This document shows positions 17,973 to 27,705 of a stretch of DNA of 64,000 nucleotides, piece after piece. The notes under the pieces are model-generated. The model ran no database searches and was not told where the DNA came from. It worked only from the letters and a program-made list of their open reading frames with translations. This stretch comes from Pseudalkalibacillus hwajinpoensis (lineage in GTDB: Bacteria > Bacillota > Bacilli > Bacillales > Guptibacillaceae). Where the stretch lies: assembly GCF_015234585.1 (NCBI RefSeq), contig NZ_JADFCM010000008.1, positions 1,736,001-1,800,000 on the forward strand. The letters are read 5' to 3'. A program made the position numbers and the translations under genes. Within the stretch, counting starts at the first letter, position 1, and every line of letters begins with the position of its first letter.

Positions 17973-19476
17973 TTAGCTGCTCCTCCTTTTTGTCGAAAAT
18001 GGCTTCCGCTACCTGAATCGCTTTAATTAGAGCACTCGCCTTATTTCGCGTCTCTTCCCATTCGCTCTCAGGTACGGAATCAGCTACGATCCCTGCTCCT
18101 GCTTGCACGTATGCTGTACCGTCTTTGATCACCATTGTTCGAATGGCGATACATGAATCAACATTGCCATCAAATCCTATATATCCAATAGCTCCTGAAT
18201 AAATGGATCGCGAAGTTGGTTCAAGCTCGTTCAATATTTGCATCGCCCTTACTTTTGGCGCACCAGAAACTGTACCTGCAGGAAAGGAGGCTACTACCGC
18301 ATCTAAACTAGTAAATCGAGGTGCCAAAACACCTGTTACTTTAGAAATAATGTGCATCACATGAGAGAAGCGTCCAATGTCCATTAACTGTGGTACTGAA
18401 ACACTTCCGTATTCCGCTACTCTCCCAACGTCATTTCTTGCAAGATCGACGAGCATATAGTGCTCTGCTCGTTCCTTCTCATCTTCAAGCAATTCTTCAG
18501 CGAGCTCATTATCTTCTTGAGCTGTTTTTCCACGTTTTCTCGTCCCTGCAATTGGATCGATCTCAATTTTCCCATCTTGTACCTGAACTAATTTCTCAGG
18601 TGAACTACCGATGATTTCTACATCGTTCATTTTTAAATAAAACATATATGGTGATGGGTTAATGACTCGGAGAACTCGATAAAGATCTAATCCTCCAATG
18701 GTGACATCTTTTTCAAACCTTTGAGATAATACCGCCTGGAAGACATCCCCTTCTTCAATATAAGATTTTATTTTATTAACATCATTTAAGAATTGCTGCT
18801 TTTCATAGTTCGATTTAATTTCAGAGAAATCCACTTCATGTGAAGCATCTTCAGGAAGAAGCATCACTTCACCTTGATTAGGCTTTGATGCAAGAGAGAC
18901 AAGTTCTTCCATAATCGAAAAAGCATCGGTATAAACTCGTTCAACATCTAAAGCCTCTTTTACCCTGGCGTGATGACAAACTGTTAATCGCTTTAAATGA
19001 TGATCATAGATTAATAAATTCTCACAAACCATAAAATGAACTAACGGCATATCTTCGTCCCGGTCAGGATGAACTGGAATTTTGTCAAATTGACTAACAG
19101 CATCATAGCCAATATAGCCAACAGCTCCACCATAAAAAGGGAAGTCGTGATCTGGTAGCTTAGGATTTAAATATTCAAATAGTGCTTTTACTCCTGACTG
19201 GAAATCATTTCGTTGAAGGATTCTATTCCCATCCACATCATTAACAGAGAAAACACCTTTTTGTTCAACCAGGGAATAGACTGGATCTACTCCTATAAAT
19301 GAATAGCGTGACCAGCTTGACTCTTGATCACTACTCTCTAATAGAAAGCTTGCTCGTTTACCTATATTTTGAAAAATTTGAATGGGTGTTGTCGTATCAA
19401 GGAAATACGACTTCATTAATGGGATCATCCCGTAAGTTTCGGAATCCCTTTGAAAAGAAGAATAATTTGAAGTCAA
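17965..19476 (-). CDS. trpE: Anthranilate synthase component I
   Basis: First step of tryptophan synthesis: chorismate plus ammonia to anthranilate. About 503 residues with a TTG start. The N-terminus aligned this way (TSNYSSFQRDS) fits B. subtilis TrpE, and GAGGTG lies seven bases upstream; the longer frame to 19584 would run into the leader and lacks a ribosome binding site. The LLES-x-SRYSFIG region marks the tryptophan feedback site; the catalytic half has PIAGTRKRG, DLARNDVGRVAEYGSV and FPAGTVSGAPKVRAMQ. No trpG is present here; in Bacillus the glutaminase subunit is shared with folate synthesis (pabA) elsewhere. Confidence 0.95.
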   Translation of the reverse strand: MTSNYSSFQRDSETYGMIPLMKSYFLDTTTPIQIFQNIGKRASFLLESSDQESSWSRYSFIGVDPVYSLVEQKGVFSVNDVDGNRILQRNDFQSGVKALFEYLNPKLPDHDFPFYGGAVGYIGYDAVSQFDKIPVHPDRDEDMPLVHFMVCENLLIYDHHLKRLTVCHHARVKEALDVERVYTDAFSIMEELVSLASKPNQGEVMLLPEDASHEVDFSEIKSNYEKQQFLNDVNKIKSYIEEGDVFQAVLSQRFEKDVTIGGLDLYRVLRVINPSPYMFYLKMNDVEIIGSSPEKLVQVQDGKIEIDPIAGTRKRGKTAQEDNELAEELLEDEKERAEHYMLVDLARNDVGRVAEYGSVSVPQLMDIGRFSHVMHIISKVTGVLAPRFTSLDAVVASFPAGTVSGAPKVRAMQILNELEPTSRSIYSGAIGYIGFDGNVDSCIAIRTMVIKDGTAYVQAGAGIVADSVPESEWEETRNKASALIKAIQVAEAIFDKKEEQLNV

Positions 19477-19600
19477 CTTTCTCACCTCTCCATTGTTAGT
19501 CATGGAGAATGGAAAAGCTGAGTAATCCGAGGATAAAAATGTGGTATAACAAAGAACAGACTGTAATTGTCTGAATGTTACCAATATCGAAAAAAGGTAT

Positions 19601-19725
19601 AATAAAACCCCCTAATAACCTCAGGGGGTGTATAAACGTATCCCTCTAAGCTCTCCTCAACTCAACTATCCTATTCTCTGCTCTCTCAACTCGTAATACC
19701 TAATCGTGCCTCTGCTCTAAAACTT
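19601..19725 (-). promoter_or_regulatory. trp operon leader: TRAP binding site and attenuator
   Basis: On the minus strand ten GAG/TAG triplets lie in near-perfect 5-base steps (complement starts 19646, 51, 56, 61, 66, 71, 76, 81, 85, 90), with three more further 5' (19700, 19710, 19715). The last triplet lies in CTTAGAGGG (19642-19650), which can pair with CCCCCTGAG (19620-19628) as an antiterminator. That arm overlaps the terminator stem ACCCCCT (19623-19629)/AGGGGGT (19607-19613), followed by TTTTATT. TRAP with bound tryptophan would block the antiterminator and stop transcription. mtrB is in this window at 27.5 kb. Confidence 0.92.
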
Positions 19726-19731
19726 ATTTCT

Positions 19732-19760
19732 ATCCTAGTATGATGAATCTGATTTGTCAA
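19732..19760 (-). promoter_or_regulatory. Putative SigA promoter of the trp operon
   Basis: Perfect TTGACA (19755-19760) and TAGGAT (19732-19737) with 17 bp between, reading into the trp leader. The -35 overlaps the end of aroH, the same arrangement as in B. subtilis. Confidence 0.7.
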
Positions 19761-20119
19761 CTCGCAAGATCTGGACGAAGTGACACAGCTTTCTCTAAAT
19801 AAATGTGATTAATTTCATCCTGGTCAATTGTTGTATTCACCGTCATTAACAGTCGAATACACAGCGGTAGCGCTCCTTGAACAGGGATTTCTGATGAGCA
19901 AAGCAACGGAACGTTTGACCACCCTTTAAATGCTCGAACTGCTTCTGCAGGGAATACAGCATCTAAATCCCCAGTCATCGTAAACTGAATGGACGCCACC
20001 ATAGCAGGATCGATTTTATTATGTTCGATTAGTTGTTCTAGTAATGTCGTCGTTGCATGAATAATTTCATCTTTTTCATTAAGGTTAACTGTTGTTGCTC
20101 CTCTAACCCCTCGAATCAA
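19757..20119 (-). CDS. aroH: Chorismate mutase, AroH type
   Basis: Rearranges chorismate to prephenate for Phe and Tyr. 120 residues, the monofunctional trimeric AroH fold: MIRGVRGATTVNLNE (active-site Arg) and VPLLCSSEIPVQGALPLCIRLLM. It overlaps aroB by four bases and its end holds the trp promoter -35. Confidence 0.96.
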   Translation of the reverse strand: MIRGVRGATTVNLNEKDEIIHATTTLLEQLIEHNKIDPAMVASIQFTMTGDLDAVFPAEAVRAFKGWSNVPLLCSSEIPVQGALPLCIRLLMTVNTTIDQDEINHIYLEKAVSLRPDLAS

Positions 20120-21192
20120 TGTGCTCCACTCCCTTCCATACTAGATCGAAGCAGTTCAAGGGCAGATTCATCGTCTATTATCACCTTAACAGGCTGACCG
20201 ATCTTCTTTAATAAAACAAATTGTAATGTTTTGTTTTCCGCTTTTTTGTCTTTCTTCATCCGGCCAACTAATTTGTGACTACTAAGCTCATTCGGAACCG
20301 CAGTAGGAAGACCGATATCTTGAAACCATTTCGTTATTTCATCCATACGAAACGTTGTTTGAAAATATTCCTCACTTAGTTTGAGGGCATAGATCATACC
20401 AATAGCAACCGCTTCTCCGTGTGTCATTTTTCCATATCCAAGCTCTGATTCAATCGCGTGACCTAGTGTATGACCAAAATTCAAGTAAGCTCTGATTCCT
20501 TGTTCGCGCTCATCTTCCTTCACAATTGCGCCTTTGACACTAATACCCTTCTTAATAATGAATTGAAGCTCTTCATCTGTGTAGTCCTGAACTTTCTTTC
20601 CTCTATCCATTAGCCATTGTAAAAACGATTCATCATGTATGAGCGCATGCTTGATCACTTCACTAAATCCAGAACGCCATTCGCGATCTGGAAGGGTTCT
20701 TAGACACTCCGTATCATAAATAACGGCTGATGGCTGATGAAAGGCACCAATTAAATTCTTACCGACTTCATGGTTAATCCCTGTTTTGCCACCAACGCTT
20801 GAGTCATGAGCTAGTAACGTAGTTGGAATTTGAATAAATTCAATTCCTCTCATGTATGTAGCGGCAGCAAAGCCGGCTAGATCACCTACTACCCCACCAC
20901 CAAGAGCGATGATGCAGGCTTTTCGATCCAACTCAGCTTTAAGTAATGCCGTCATTACCTCATGGTACATAGCGAAAGATTTCGATTCTTCTCCAGAAGG
21001 AACAACGAAAGTCCGGATATTCTCATGTCCTTGAATTGATGATAAATATCTTGCTTCAACTGCTTCATCTGTAATAATGAAAAAACTTGAGTAAGAAGCG
21101 TAATCAATCAGATCTCTCCATTTGTTTCGAATCCCAGTTCCAATATGAACAGAATAACATCCCCCATTTGTATCAATCTTTAAACTGTCCAT
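20116..21192 (-). CDS. aroB: 3-dehydroquinate synthase
   Basis: Second step of the shikimate pathway, NAD- and metal-dependent. 358 residues: GGGVVGDLAGFAAATYMRG for NAD, TTLLAHDSSVGGKTGIN, and the metal histidines in RAYLNFGHTLGHAIE and HGEAVAIGM. Three bases after aroC and overlapping aroH. Confidence 0.97.
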   Translation of the reverse strand: MDSLKIDTNGGCYSVHIGTGIRNKWRDLIDYASYSSFFIITDEAVEARYLSSIQGHENIRTFVVPSGEESKSFAMYHEVMTALLKAELDRKACIIALGGGVVGDLAGFAAATYMRGIEFIQIPTTLLAHDSSVGGKTGINHEVGKNLIGAFHQPSAVIYDTECLRTLPDREWRSGFSEVIKHALIHDESFLQWLMDRGKKVQDYTDEELQFIIKKGISVKGAIVKEDEREQGIRAYLNFGHTLGHAIESELGYGKMTHGEAVAIGMIYALKLSEEYFQTTFRMDEITKWFQDIGLPTAVPNELSSHKLVGRMKKDKKAENKTLQFVLLKKIGQPVKVIIDDESALELLRSSMEGSGAH

Positions 21193-21194
21193 CC

Positions 21195-22367
21195 TTAAAA
21201 CTCCCGGCTATATGTCCTGAAGCGTTCAAGCGCATCTGCAATTTCTTCAATACGATCATGACCAAACTTATCAAGAATTGAACACGCTACTTCCCATGCG
21301 ACAACATTCTCAGCAACAACGCTTGCGGCTGGAACCGCACAGCTATCAGATCGTTCTATACTCGCTTGGAATGGCTCTTTTGAATCGATATCTACACTTT
21401 GCAGTGGTTTGTATAATGTTGGAATAGGTTTCATAACCCCTTTCACAACGATAGGCATACCGGTTGTCATACCACCTTCAAAACCACCAAGGCGATTTGT
21501 TTTACGTGTGTATCCCTCTTCCTCAGACCATTGAATTTCATCATGGACTTCACTTCCAGGAATTTTTGCTGCATCAAAACCTATTCCAAATTCAACACCT
21601 TTGAATGCATTAATACTCATAACAGCACCAGCAATTTTCGAATCAAGCTTTCGATCATAGTGAACATGACTTCCAAGACCTACAGGCAATCCTTCTACGA
21701 TCACTTCGACGATTCCACCAATTGAGTCGCCATTTTTCTTTGCATCATCAATTGCTTCCATCATTTTCTGACCAGCTACTTCATCAAGGCTTCGAACAGG
21801 CGATTCTTCTGAAACACGCTGAATTTCTTCAAGAGACATACCACCATCGTATTGACTCTCAATTCCTCCAATCATGCGCACGTGCCCAGCCACCTTAATA
21901 CCAAGTGTCTTAAGTAGTTTTTTAGCTACAGCTCCAGCAGCAACTCTTACTGTTGTTTCTCTAGCAGATGACCGTTCTAACACGTTTCTCATATCTCGAT
22001 GATTGTATTTAATAGCGCCGTTTAAATCTGCATGACCAGGTCGCGGACGTGAGATTTGACGCTTCATGTTTTCTTCTTGTTCTTTTGTTAATGGTTCAGC
22101 ACCCATGTAATTTTTCCAATGTGTCCAGTCTTTATTTTCTACGACAAGTGCAACTGGAGCACCAGTTGATTTCGCGTGACGAACACCACTTAGAATTTGA
22201 ACCTGATCCTTCTCAATTTGCATACGGCGACCTCTCCCGTATCCAAGTTGGCGCCTCGCAAGTTCTGTATTAATATCTTCTGCTACTAGCTCAAGACCAG
22301 AAGGAAGTCCTTCAAGTATTGTCGTTAGCTGTGGTCCGTGTGATTCTCCTGCTGTTAAGTATCTCAT
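21195..22367 (-). CDS. aroC: Chorismate synthase
   Basis: Last step to chorismate, needs reduced FMN. About 390 residues: start [11 protein letters not shown], basic stretch [26 protein letters not shown], and [15 protein letters not shown] near the end. Called aroF in B. subtilis. The ATG at 22367 has GGAGGAG upstream; the frame runs on to 22382 without effect. It is the first gene of the aro-trp supraoperon; a promoter was not convincing (TATAGT near 22410 lacks a good -35). Confidence 0.96.
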   Translation of the reverse strand: MRYLTAGESHGPQLTTILEGLPSGLELVAEDINTELARRQLGYGRGRRMQIEKDQVQILSGVRHAKSTGAPVALVVENKDWTHWKNYMGAEPLTKEQEENMKRQISRPRPGHADLNGAIKYNHRDMRNVLERSSARETTVRVAAGAVAKKLLKTLGIKVAGHVRMIGGIESQYDGGMSLEEIQRVSEESPVRSLDEVAGQKMMEAIDDAKKNGDSIGGIVEVIVEGLPVGLGSHVHYDRKLDSKIAGAVMSINAFKGVEFGIGFDAAKIPGSEVHDEIQWSEEEGYTRKTNRLGGFEGGMTTGMPIVVKGVMKPIPTLYKPLQSVDIDSKEPFQASIERSDSCAVPAASVVAENVVAWEVACSILDKFGHDRIEEIADALERFRTYSREF

Positions 22368-22646
22368 CTCTATCTCCTCCATTTTGCTTTGGCGCTTTTA
22401 CGTACTACTATATCACACCATCTAAAATTCGTGTAATTATTTTTAACTTTTTCAATAATGGTTGGGCATATCCTAACATAATTTAACTAAAAAAACACAA
22501 TTTTTTATTCTTCCTCTCTGTTAAGATCCCCTCCTTGCTACTACTGTTAACCACGTTATGTTTATAGTTAAGAGCGATACTTGATTGCCTCATAAGCCAT
22601 ATTTCGTTACAGTTGACGGTATAGTTTAACTTAAGGAAGTGTACAG

Positions 22647-24065
22647 ATGGAAATTACAAACCTAACCGCTCAATCCATGGCCAAAAAAATAATGACAAAA
22701 GAACTTTCACCTGTTGAAGTTGTGCAAAGTCATCTTGAACGAATAAAACAATTGAATCCTAAATTCAACTTATTTATCACTATTTTCGAAGAAGAAGCTT
22801 TAAAAGAAGCAAAAGGAGCTGAGGAAGAGCTGATGAAAAGTGGAGTACGTGGTCCTTTACACGGAATCCCACTCGCCCTTAAAGACCTCACCCCCGTAAC
22901 TGGTCGCCTTACTACCTTTGGCTCCCCAATTTTTAAAGATCACACTGCCCAATCAGAACCAACGATAGTTAAAAGGATTCGTGATGCTGGTGCAATCATC
23001 ATTGGAAAAACGAACACTCCTGAATTTGGACATAAAGGTACGACAGATAACCTTTTAGCTGGGCCAGCGAAAAATCCATGGGATTCATCTAGAACTGCCG
23101 GTGGCTCTAGTGGTGGATCGGCTGCTGCAGTAGCAAGCAAATGCGTTCCGTTGGCAGAGGGAAGTGACGGTGGCGGATCGATTCGAATTCCTTCGAGTCT
23201 TAATGGCATTATCGGCCTCAAACCAACATTTGGCCGCGTTCCATTCGATAGTTCACCGATCAATCGCTTCGGAACTACACAGCCTTTTGTACATTATGGT
23301 CCAATGGCGAGATCTACGGAAGACGCGGCATTACTTCTATCGGTTATGGAAGGTTACGAACCAAATGACCCTTACTCGGTTCCAGTACCAGAAAGTAACC
23401 TACAACAAGAAATGCAGCTGGGAGTGAAAGGAAAGAAATTTGCCTATACAGAGGATTTCGGGTTATACCCATATGACCCAATGATTCTAGGCCCAATTGA
23501 AGAAGCTATTTCCATATTACGTGATCAAGGGGCAATAGTAGAAAAAATCCCCTTCCAGTTTGAGATGAAATTAGAAGAATTAATTTCTTTCTTTAATAAA
23601 ATGTGGTTTGCGGGGTTAGCGTCTGCTTACGGATCCCTTTACGACCGTTTCCCATCTCAATTTAGCTCATCTGTCTCTAACATGATTGAAGCAGGCAGAA
23701 AGCTCAGTGCAGTAGAATTGAGAGAAACTGAAATGAAGAGAACACAAGTGTGGAACATCATCCAAAAAGAACTTAATCGTTTTGATGCCATTCTCTCTCC
23801 TGTAGTTGGGGTAACCGCTTTTTCACACCAGATCGAAGGACCCGATCGGATTAACGGAAAAGCATCCGCCCCTATTTCTGACTGGATGATGACACAGCTT
23901 TATAATTGTACCGGGCACCCGGCTATATCAATACCCGTTGGTTTAGCACATTCAGGCTTACCAGTAGGTCTTCAAGCGGCATCTAAGAAATTTAACGATA
24001 GTTTATTGCTTCGAATTGCACATACTATTGAAATCGAAAAAGTTTTCCAATTTCCAAACTTATAA
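22647..24065 (+). CDS. Amidase signature family hydrolase
   Basis: 472 residues with the full amidase signature: catalytic Lys in LALKDL (about residue 79), the Gly/Ser-rich AGGSSGGSAAAVAS with cis-Ser, and GSDGGGSIRIPSS with the Ser nucleophile. It hydrolyses an amide bond; the physiological substrate cannot be told. It is not GatA, since no gatCB is nearby. It is on the plus strand at the place where B. subtilis has cheR, between ndk and aroC. Ends in a strong terminator. Confidence 0.88.
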   Translation: MEITNLTAQSMAKKIMTKELSPVEVVQSHLERIKQLNPKFNLFITIFEEEALKEAKGAEEELMKSGVRGPLHGIPLALKDLTPVTGRLTTFGSPIFKDHTAQSEPTIVKRIRDAGAIIIGKTNTPEFGHKGTTDNLLAGPAKNPWDSSRTAGGSSGGSAAAVASKCVPLAEGSDGGGSIRIPSSLNGIIGLKPTFGRVPFDSSPINRFGTTQPFVHYGPMARSTEDAALLLSVMEGYEPNDPYSVPVPESNLQQEMQLGVKGKKFAYTEDFGLYPYDPMILGPIEEAISILRDQGAIVEKIPFQFEMKLEELISFFNKMWFAGLASAYGSLYDRFPSQFSSSVSNMIEAGRKLSAVELRETEMKRTQVWNIIQKELNRFDAILSPVVGVTAFSHQIEGPDRINGKASAPISDWMMTQLYNCTGHPAISIPVGLAHSGLPVGLQAASKKFNDSLLLRIAHTIEIEKVFQFPNL

Positions 24066-24081
24066 CTTAAGACTTCATGTA

Positions 24082-24118
24082 ATAAAAGAATCCGGACTAG
24101 TTGTCCGGATTCTTTTAT
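24082..24118. terminator. Terminator after the amidase, also usable from ndk
   Basis: A 16-bp perfect stem, ATAAAAGAATCCGGAC (24082-24097) with its complement (24103-24118), A-rich one side and T-rich the other. Confidence 0.88.
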
Positions 24119-24146
24119 ATAAGCGCTTTCATTTTGTTGCAAAAAA

Positions 24147-24590
24147 TCAAACCCACTTTGAGATCGTTTTCGCATACTCATTTAGTTCATTTTCATTAAA
24201 AAATAAAGCAATTTCTCTTTCAGCACTTTCTGGAGAATCTGAACCGTGAATGACATTCATACTTACTTGCACTCCATGGTCACCACGTATCGTTCCTGGA
24301 CTTGCATCTTTCGGATTTGTTGCCCCCATCATTGTACGTGCTGTTGAGATGACGTTCTCACCTTCCCAAACCATCGCAAAGACAGGACCTGATGTAATGA
24401 AATCTACTAGTTCGCCGAAGAATGGACGCTCTTTATGTTCGCCGTAGTGAGTTTCTGCAAGGTCTTTTGAAACCGTCATCAATTTCGCTCCCACTAAGTT
24501 AAAGCCTTTATTCTCGAAGCGTGATACAATCCCACCAATTAAATTACGTTGAACCCCGTCAGGTTTTACCATTAGAAATGTTTTCTCCAC
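24147..24590 (-). CDS. ndk: Nucleoside diphosphate kinase
   Basis: Balances NTP pools by a phospho-histidine intermediate. 147 residues; [12 protein letters not shown] at the start, and [18 protein letters not shown] with the catalytic His in NVIHGSD. It follows hepT on the same strand by about 100 bases, as in B. subtilis. Confidence 0.97.
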   Translation of the reverse strand: MEKTFLMVKPDGVQRNLIGGIVSRFENKGFNLVGAKLMTVSKDLAETHYGEHKERPFFGELVDFITSGPVFAMVWEGENVISTARTMMGATNPKDASPGTIRGDHGVQVSMNVIHGSDSPESAEREIALFFNENELNEYAKTISKWV

Positions 24591-24692
24591 AAAAATCTCC
24601 TCACTTTCAACACTTTATATGTATAGGGCAGAAAGCATTTTTCTGCCCTTCAAAATTCTATCAAATATTCGCAAAAATAACAACATTTCCTT

Positions 24693-25661
24693 TTAATGTT
24701 TCCGTTTGCCTATATATTCTGCGATTTGTCTAAGTGAGGTTCTAGCAGAATGCGAAGGTAATTGATTCAATTCATGAAACGCCTTTTGAAGATAGCGATC
24801 ACTAATGTCCCGTGCGTGCTCAATACCTCCAGAAGACTTTACAATGCTTATGACTTGATTTACTTGCTCCTGAGAAGCATAGAGTTCTTCTGAGAACACA
24901 TTCATGATTTCTTCCTTGTTACCTTGATTCATGGCATAAAGCACCGGTAACGTAATATTCCCCTGTAATAAATCGCCACCAGCGGGCTTTCCAAGCTGCT
25001 TAACCGTTCCTGTGTAGTCCAAAATATCATCCGTGATTTGGTAGGACATTCCAACGTAATAACCGAACTTTTTAAGATGAAGCTGTTCTGCTTTCGAAGC
25101 ACCTGCTGCTACAGCACCAAGTTCACAAGAGGTAGCAATAAGTAGAGCGGTTTTCCGCTTGATTCTCCGAAAATAATCTCGTACATTTTGATTCCAGTTA
25201 AATTGATCACGAATTTGTTCAATTTCACCTATGCTCATCTCAAGAATCGCAGTAGATAAAATGGTATTGGCAGCTGGTTCTTTCAATTCTGTAACGAGCT
25301 CAATCGCTCGTGCAAAAATATAGTCCCCAGTATACATCGCCACACGATTATCCCATTTGGCTTTAATCGTTTTAGCCCCTCTTCTCATTTCTGCATCATC
25401 GATCACATCGTCATGTACGAGAGAAGCCATATGAATAAGTTCAAGTGCCACTGCCACATTCTTCATAAGTGGCAAATTATAATCCCCAAATTTACCTGAG
25501 AGCAAAACGAAAACAGGACGGATTCGTTTCCCTCCAGCTTTTAATAGGTGGTTAGAAGCATCCCGGAGAACAGGATGGTGAGCATCTACCGTTTGCTCCA
25601 GTTCGGATTCAATAAAAGATAAATCTTTTTTTAAAGAAGCGTATATCGTTTTTAATTTCAT
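24693..25661 (-). CDS. hepT: Heptaprenyl diphosphate synthase component II
   Basis: Catalytic subunit that makes the C35 side chain of menaquinone-7. About 322 residues with both aspartate-rich motifs, HDDVIDDAEMRRG and TDDILDY, and GGKRIRPVFVLLSG for IPP binding. The ATG at 25661 (MKLKTIYAS) has AAGGTGG upstream; a GTG at 25685 is possible but less likely. It works as a heterodimer with HepS, encoded two genes upstream. Confidence 0.94.
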   Translation of the reverse strand: MKLKTIYASLKKDLSFIESELEQTVDAHHPVLRDASNHLLKAGGKRIRPVFVLLSGKFGDYNLPLMKNVAVALELIHMASLVHDDVIDDAEMRRGAKTIKAKWDNRVAMYTGDYIFARAIELVTELKEPAANTILSTAILEMSIGEIEQIRDQFNWNQNVRDYFRRIKRKTALLIATSCELGAVAAGASKAEQLHLKKFGYYVGMSYQITDDILDYTGTVKQLGKPAGGDLLQGNITLPVLYAMNQGNKEEIMNVFSEELYASQEQVNQVISIVKSSGGIEHARDISDRYLQKAFHELNQLPSHSARTSLRQIAEYIGKRKH

Positions 25662-25702
25662 GAGATCCACCTTACTGATTTTCACAAAATATCTGTTCTC
25701 TT

Positions 25703-26416
25703 TTATGGTTTGATTGGCTTAAATCCTCTATGCATCGCTGCAACGCCACCTGAGTATGGCTTTATGTCTACACGGCTAAATCCATTTTGAAAGAAAAGTT
25801 GCTTTAATTCATCGCGTCCAGGGAATGTGCTTGCTGATTCCTGTAACCATGAATACTCTTCGTAACTCTTCGCAAAAACTTTACCTAGCACCGGCATTAC
25901 GTGTTTAAAGTAACCATAATACACCTGTCTGAATACTGGAATCGTAGGTTGACTTGTCTCTAGACAAACCACCTGACCACCCGGTTTTACTACCCGAAAC
26001 ATTTCTTTAATAACTTGATTGTAATCCGGTACATTACGGAGTCCAAAGCCAATTGTCACATAGTCAAAGGAATTATCTTCAAAAGGGAGATTCATCGCAT
26101 TTCCATGAAGAAGTGTAACATTATCTTTTTTCTTTTCCCTGACTTTCACTTGACCTACTTCAAGCATATTTTCGCTAAAATCAAGTCCAATTGCCGTTCC
26201 GCTTTTACCGACGGCATCTGCCATAGCCAGTGTCCAGTCTGCAGTACCACAGCAAACGTCTAAAGCTGTTGTTCCCTTCTGAACGTCCATCAGTCGCATT
26301 GTATCTTTACGCCATGCTTTATGACGTTGAAAACTAATCACAGAATTCATGACATCATATCGCTTTGATATGGTTTGAAATACGTCGTGAACTCGTTCTT
26401 CTTTAGATGAAGCCAT
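25703..26416 (-). CDS. menG: Demethylmenaquinone methyltransferase
   Basis: Last step of menaquinone synthesis, a SAM-dependent C-methylation. 237 residues; SAM motif [11 protein letters not shown] and the UbiE/MenG signatures [17 protein letters not shown] and GLRNVPDY. It lies between hepS and hepT, three bases after hepS, so the operon makes and attaches the side-chain-bearing quinone. Confidence 0.95.
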   Translation of the reverse strand: MASSKEERVHDVFQTISKRYDVMNSVISFQRHKAWRKDTMRLMDVQKGTTALDVCCGTADWTLAMADAVGKSGTAIGLDFSENMLEVGQVKVREKKKDNVTLLHGNAMNLPFEDNSFDYVTIGFGLRNVPDYNQVIKEMFRVVKPGGQVVCLETSQPTIPVFRQVYYGYFKHVMPVLGKVFAKSYEEYSWLQESASTFPGRDELKQLFFQNGFSRVDIKPYSGGVAAMHRGFKPIKP

Positions 26417-26419
26417 TCT

Positions 26420-27247
26420 TTATCCCTCTTCCGCCATTTTCTTTTCCTGTATGCCCAGTAAACCCCAATTATATTCAAATCGCTTCTGAAACAGATGATG
26501 AAGCTCTGAATGGTTATGAAGTAGCTGATCCATCTCTTTCTTCGCATGTGAAATATAAGAGTCCAGGACAATTCTTACTTTAGAAACTTGATTGGTTGTA
26601 AGCTTCGCATCTTTAACCGATAGAAGCGTAGCAGCAATCTTATAAAGGACATCGGACCCAGATTGAATGAGCCCCTTCTTACGTTCAACAAGAAGACGGT
26701 TCATATAAAAATAGTGAGTTCCAAAATTGCTCCAGTTATTTAAACCATAATGTTCAGCAACTTTCCGAACTAATATAGACTCAATCGTCTTTATGTTATC
26801 AAAGACGGATTCAATTGATGTATAGTCCGTTTGATAAAAAGCCATCTTTGCCTCATTTATTTCCTGAATGGCCTCTGAAAGAGTACGAATCAGACCATTA
26901 TCTCCCCACTTAGAAAGAATATGATAATACATGCTACTAAAATAGTCACCAGCAAGCACCGTTAGCTGACGATTTTTCCGTTCACTTTCGTTCTCAATAT
27001 TATCGAGTGAGATTAATTCATGCGTATCAAGTGCAATCTGCACAAGCATGATGGACAGGAGCGTATCCTGCTTTCTTTTATGTTCGAGCTTCGCTTGTTC
27101 TAATATGCCATAGAACACATATAGCTTCTCTTCATCAATAACTGGAAAATCAATAAATCGAAGCAAATATGAATGGGATAGGCGAGACTGAAGCATGTCT
27201 CGAACTCCTGCTATTTTTTTATGTGTACTTTCTTTCGGATTTGTCAT
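26420..27247 (-). CDS. hepS: Heptaprenyl diphosphate synthase component I
   Basis: Non-catalytic regulatory subunit of the heptaprenyl diphosphate synthase. 275 residues, mostly helical, without aspartate-rich motifs; the FPVIDEEKLYVFYGILEQ and LVQIALDTHE stretches fit the HepS family. Operon hepS-menG-hepT as in B. subtilis. Confidence 0.9.
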   Translation of the reverse strand: MTNPKESTHKKIAGVRDMLQSRLSHSYLLRFIDFPVIDEEKLYVFYGILEQAKLEHKRKQDTLLSIMLVQIALDTHELISLDNIENESERKNRQLTVLAGDYFSSMYYHILSKWGDNGLIRTLSEAIQEINEAKMAFYQTDYTSIESVFDNIKTIESILVRKVAEHYGLNNWSNFGTHYFYMNRLLVERKKGLIQSGSDVLYKIAATLLSVKDAKLTTNQVSKVRIVLDSYISHAKKEMDQLLHNHSELHHLFQKRFEYNWGLLGIQEKKMAEEG

Positions 27248-27460
27248 ATCCCATACCCCTTACATGTCTTCCAATTAGAAAAGTGAGCCAGCCGCGTCTT
27301 TTTGCGAAAGCTTACATTTTCCATATACTTTATTTTGTCGGTTTTTTCATTGTTAAAGTATAAATTATGTATTCATTCCTAGTATAGCACAATAACCCTC
27401 TAGCTAAAACGAACGGCTAAGGTTTTGAAATGAAAGAAAAGCAGGTTATAATGTCCTGCT

Positions 27461-27682
27461 TTACTCTTCCGTACTTATTTCACCATGTTCTGTTTGAATG
27501 ACAGCTTTTCCTCTCACCTTAACCGCAGATGTATGCTCCGTGAATTGGGCAATCATAACTTCGCCTTTATCTAGTTTCTCTGAATGATGAAATCTTGTAT
27601 CAGATCCACGCGTCAACCCAATAACGTTCACACCATTTTCAAGTGCTTTAATTACAAAAAAATCGTTGCTATCACTCTTCAT
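27461..27682 (-). CDS. mtrB: trp RNA-binding attenuation protein (TRAP)
   Basis: About 73 residues, forms an 11-subunit ring that binds tryptophan and then GAG/TAG triplet RNA. The key stretch [25 protein letters not shown] is nearly the same as in B. subtilis MtrB, including the RNA-binding Lys/Lys/Arg (KLDKG, VKVRGK) and the tryptophan-binding GLTRG loop. The ATG at 27682 has GGAG upstream; the GTG at 27691 lies inside that site. Its target leader is at 19.6 kb. Confidence 0.96.
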   Translation of the reverse strand: MKSDSNDFFVIKALENGVNVIGLTRGSDTRFHHSEKLDKGEVMIAQFTEHTSAVKVRGKAVIQTEHGEISTEE

Positions 27683-27705
27683 ATCGATCACTCCGCTTAA
27701 AAGGA

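Noticed and set aside
19477-19584. Longer N-terminus of trpE
   Set aside because: It has no ribosome binding site, lies in the attenuator leader and is absent from TrpE proteins; the TTG at 19476 fits.
19480-19760. T-box riboswitch for trp
   Set aside because: No T-box sequence or specifier loop; the GAG/TAG array and mtrB explain the region.
22940-23263. 107-residue minus-strand open frame
   Set aside because: Shadow of the amidase signature region, Pro-rich antisense translation.
24118-24132. cre-like site ATGAAAGCGCTTATA
   Set aside because: Thirteen of fourteen core bases match, but it lies between two convergent genes just after a terminator, with no promoter to control.
24625-24649. 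Terminator between hepT and ndk
   Set aside because: A 10-bp stem is present, but no T run follows on the minus strand.
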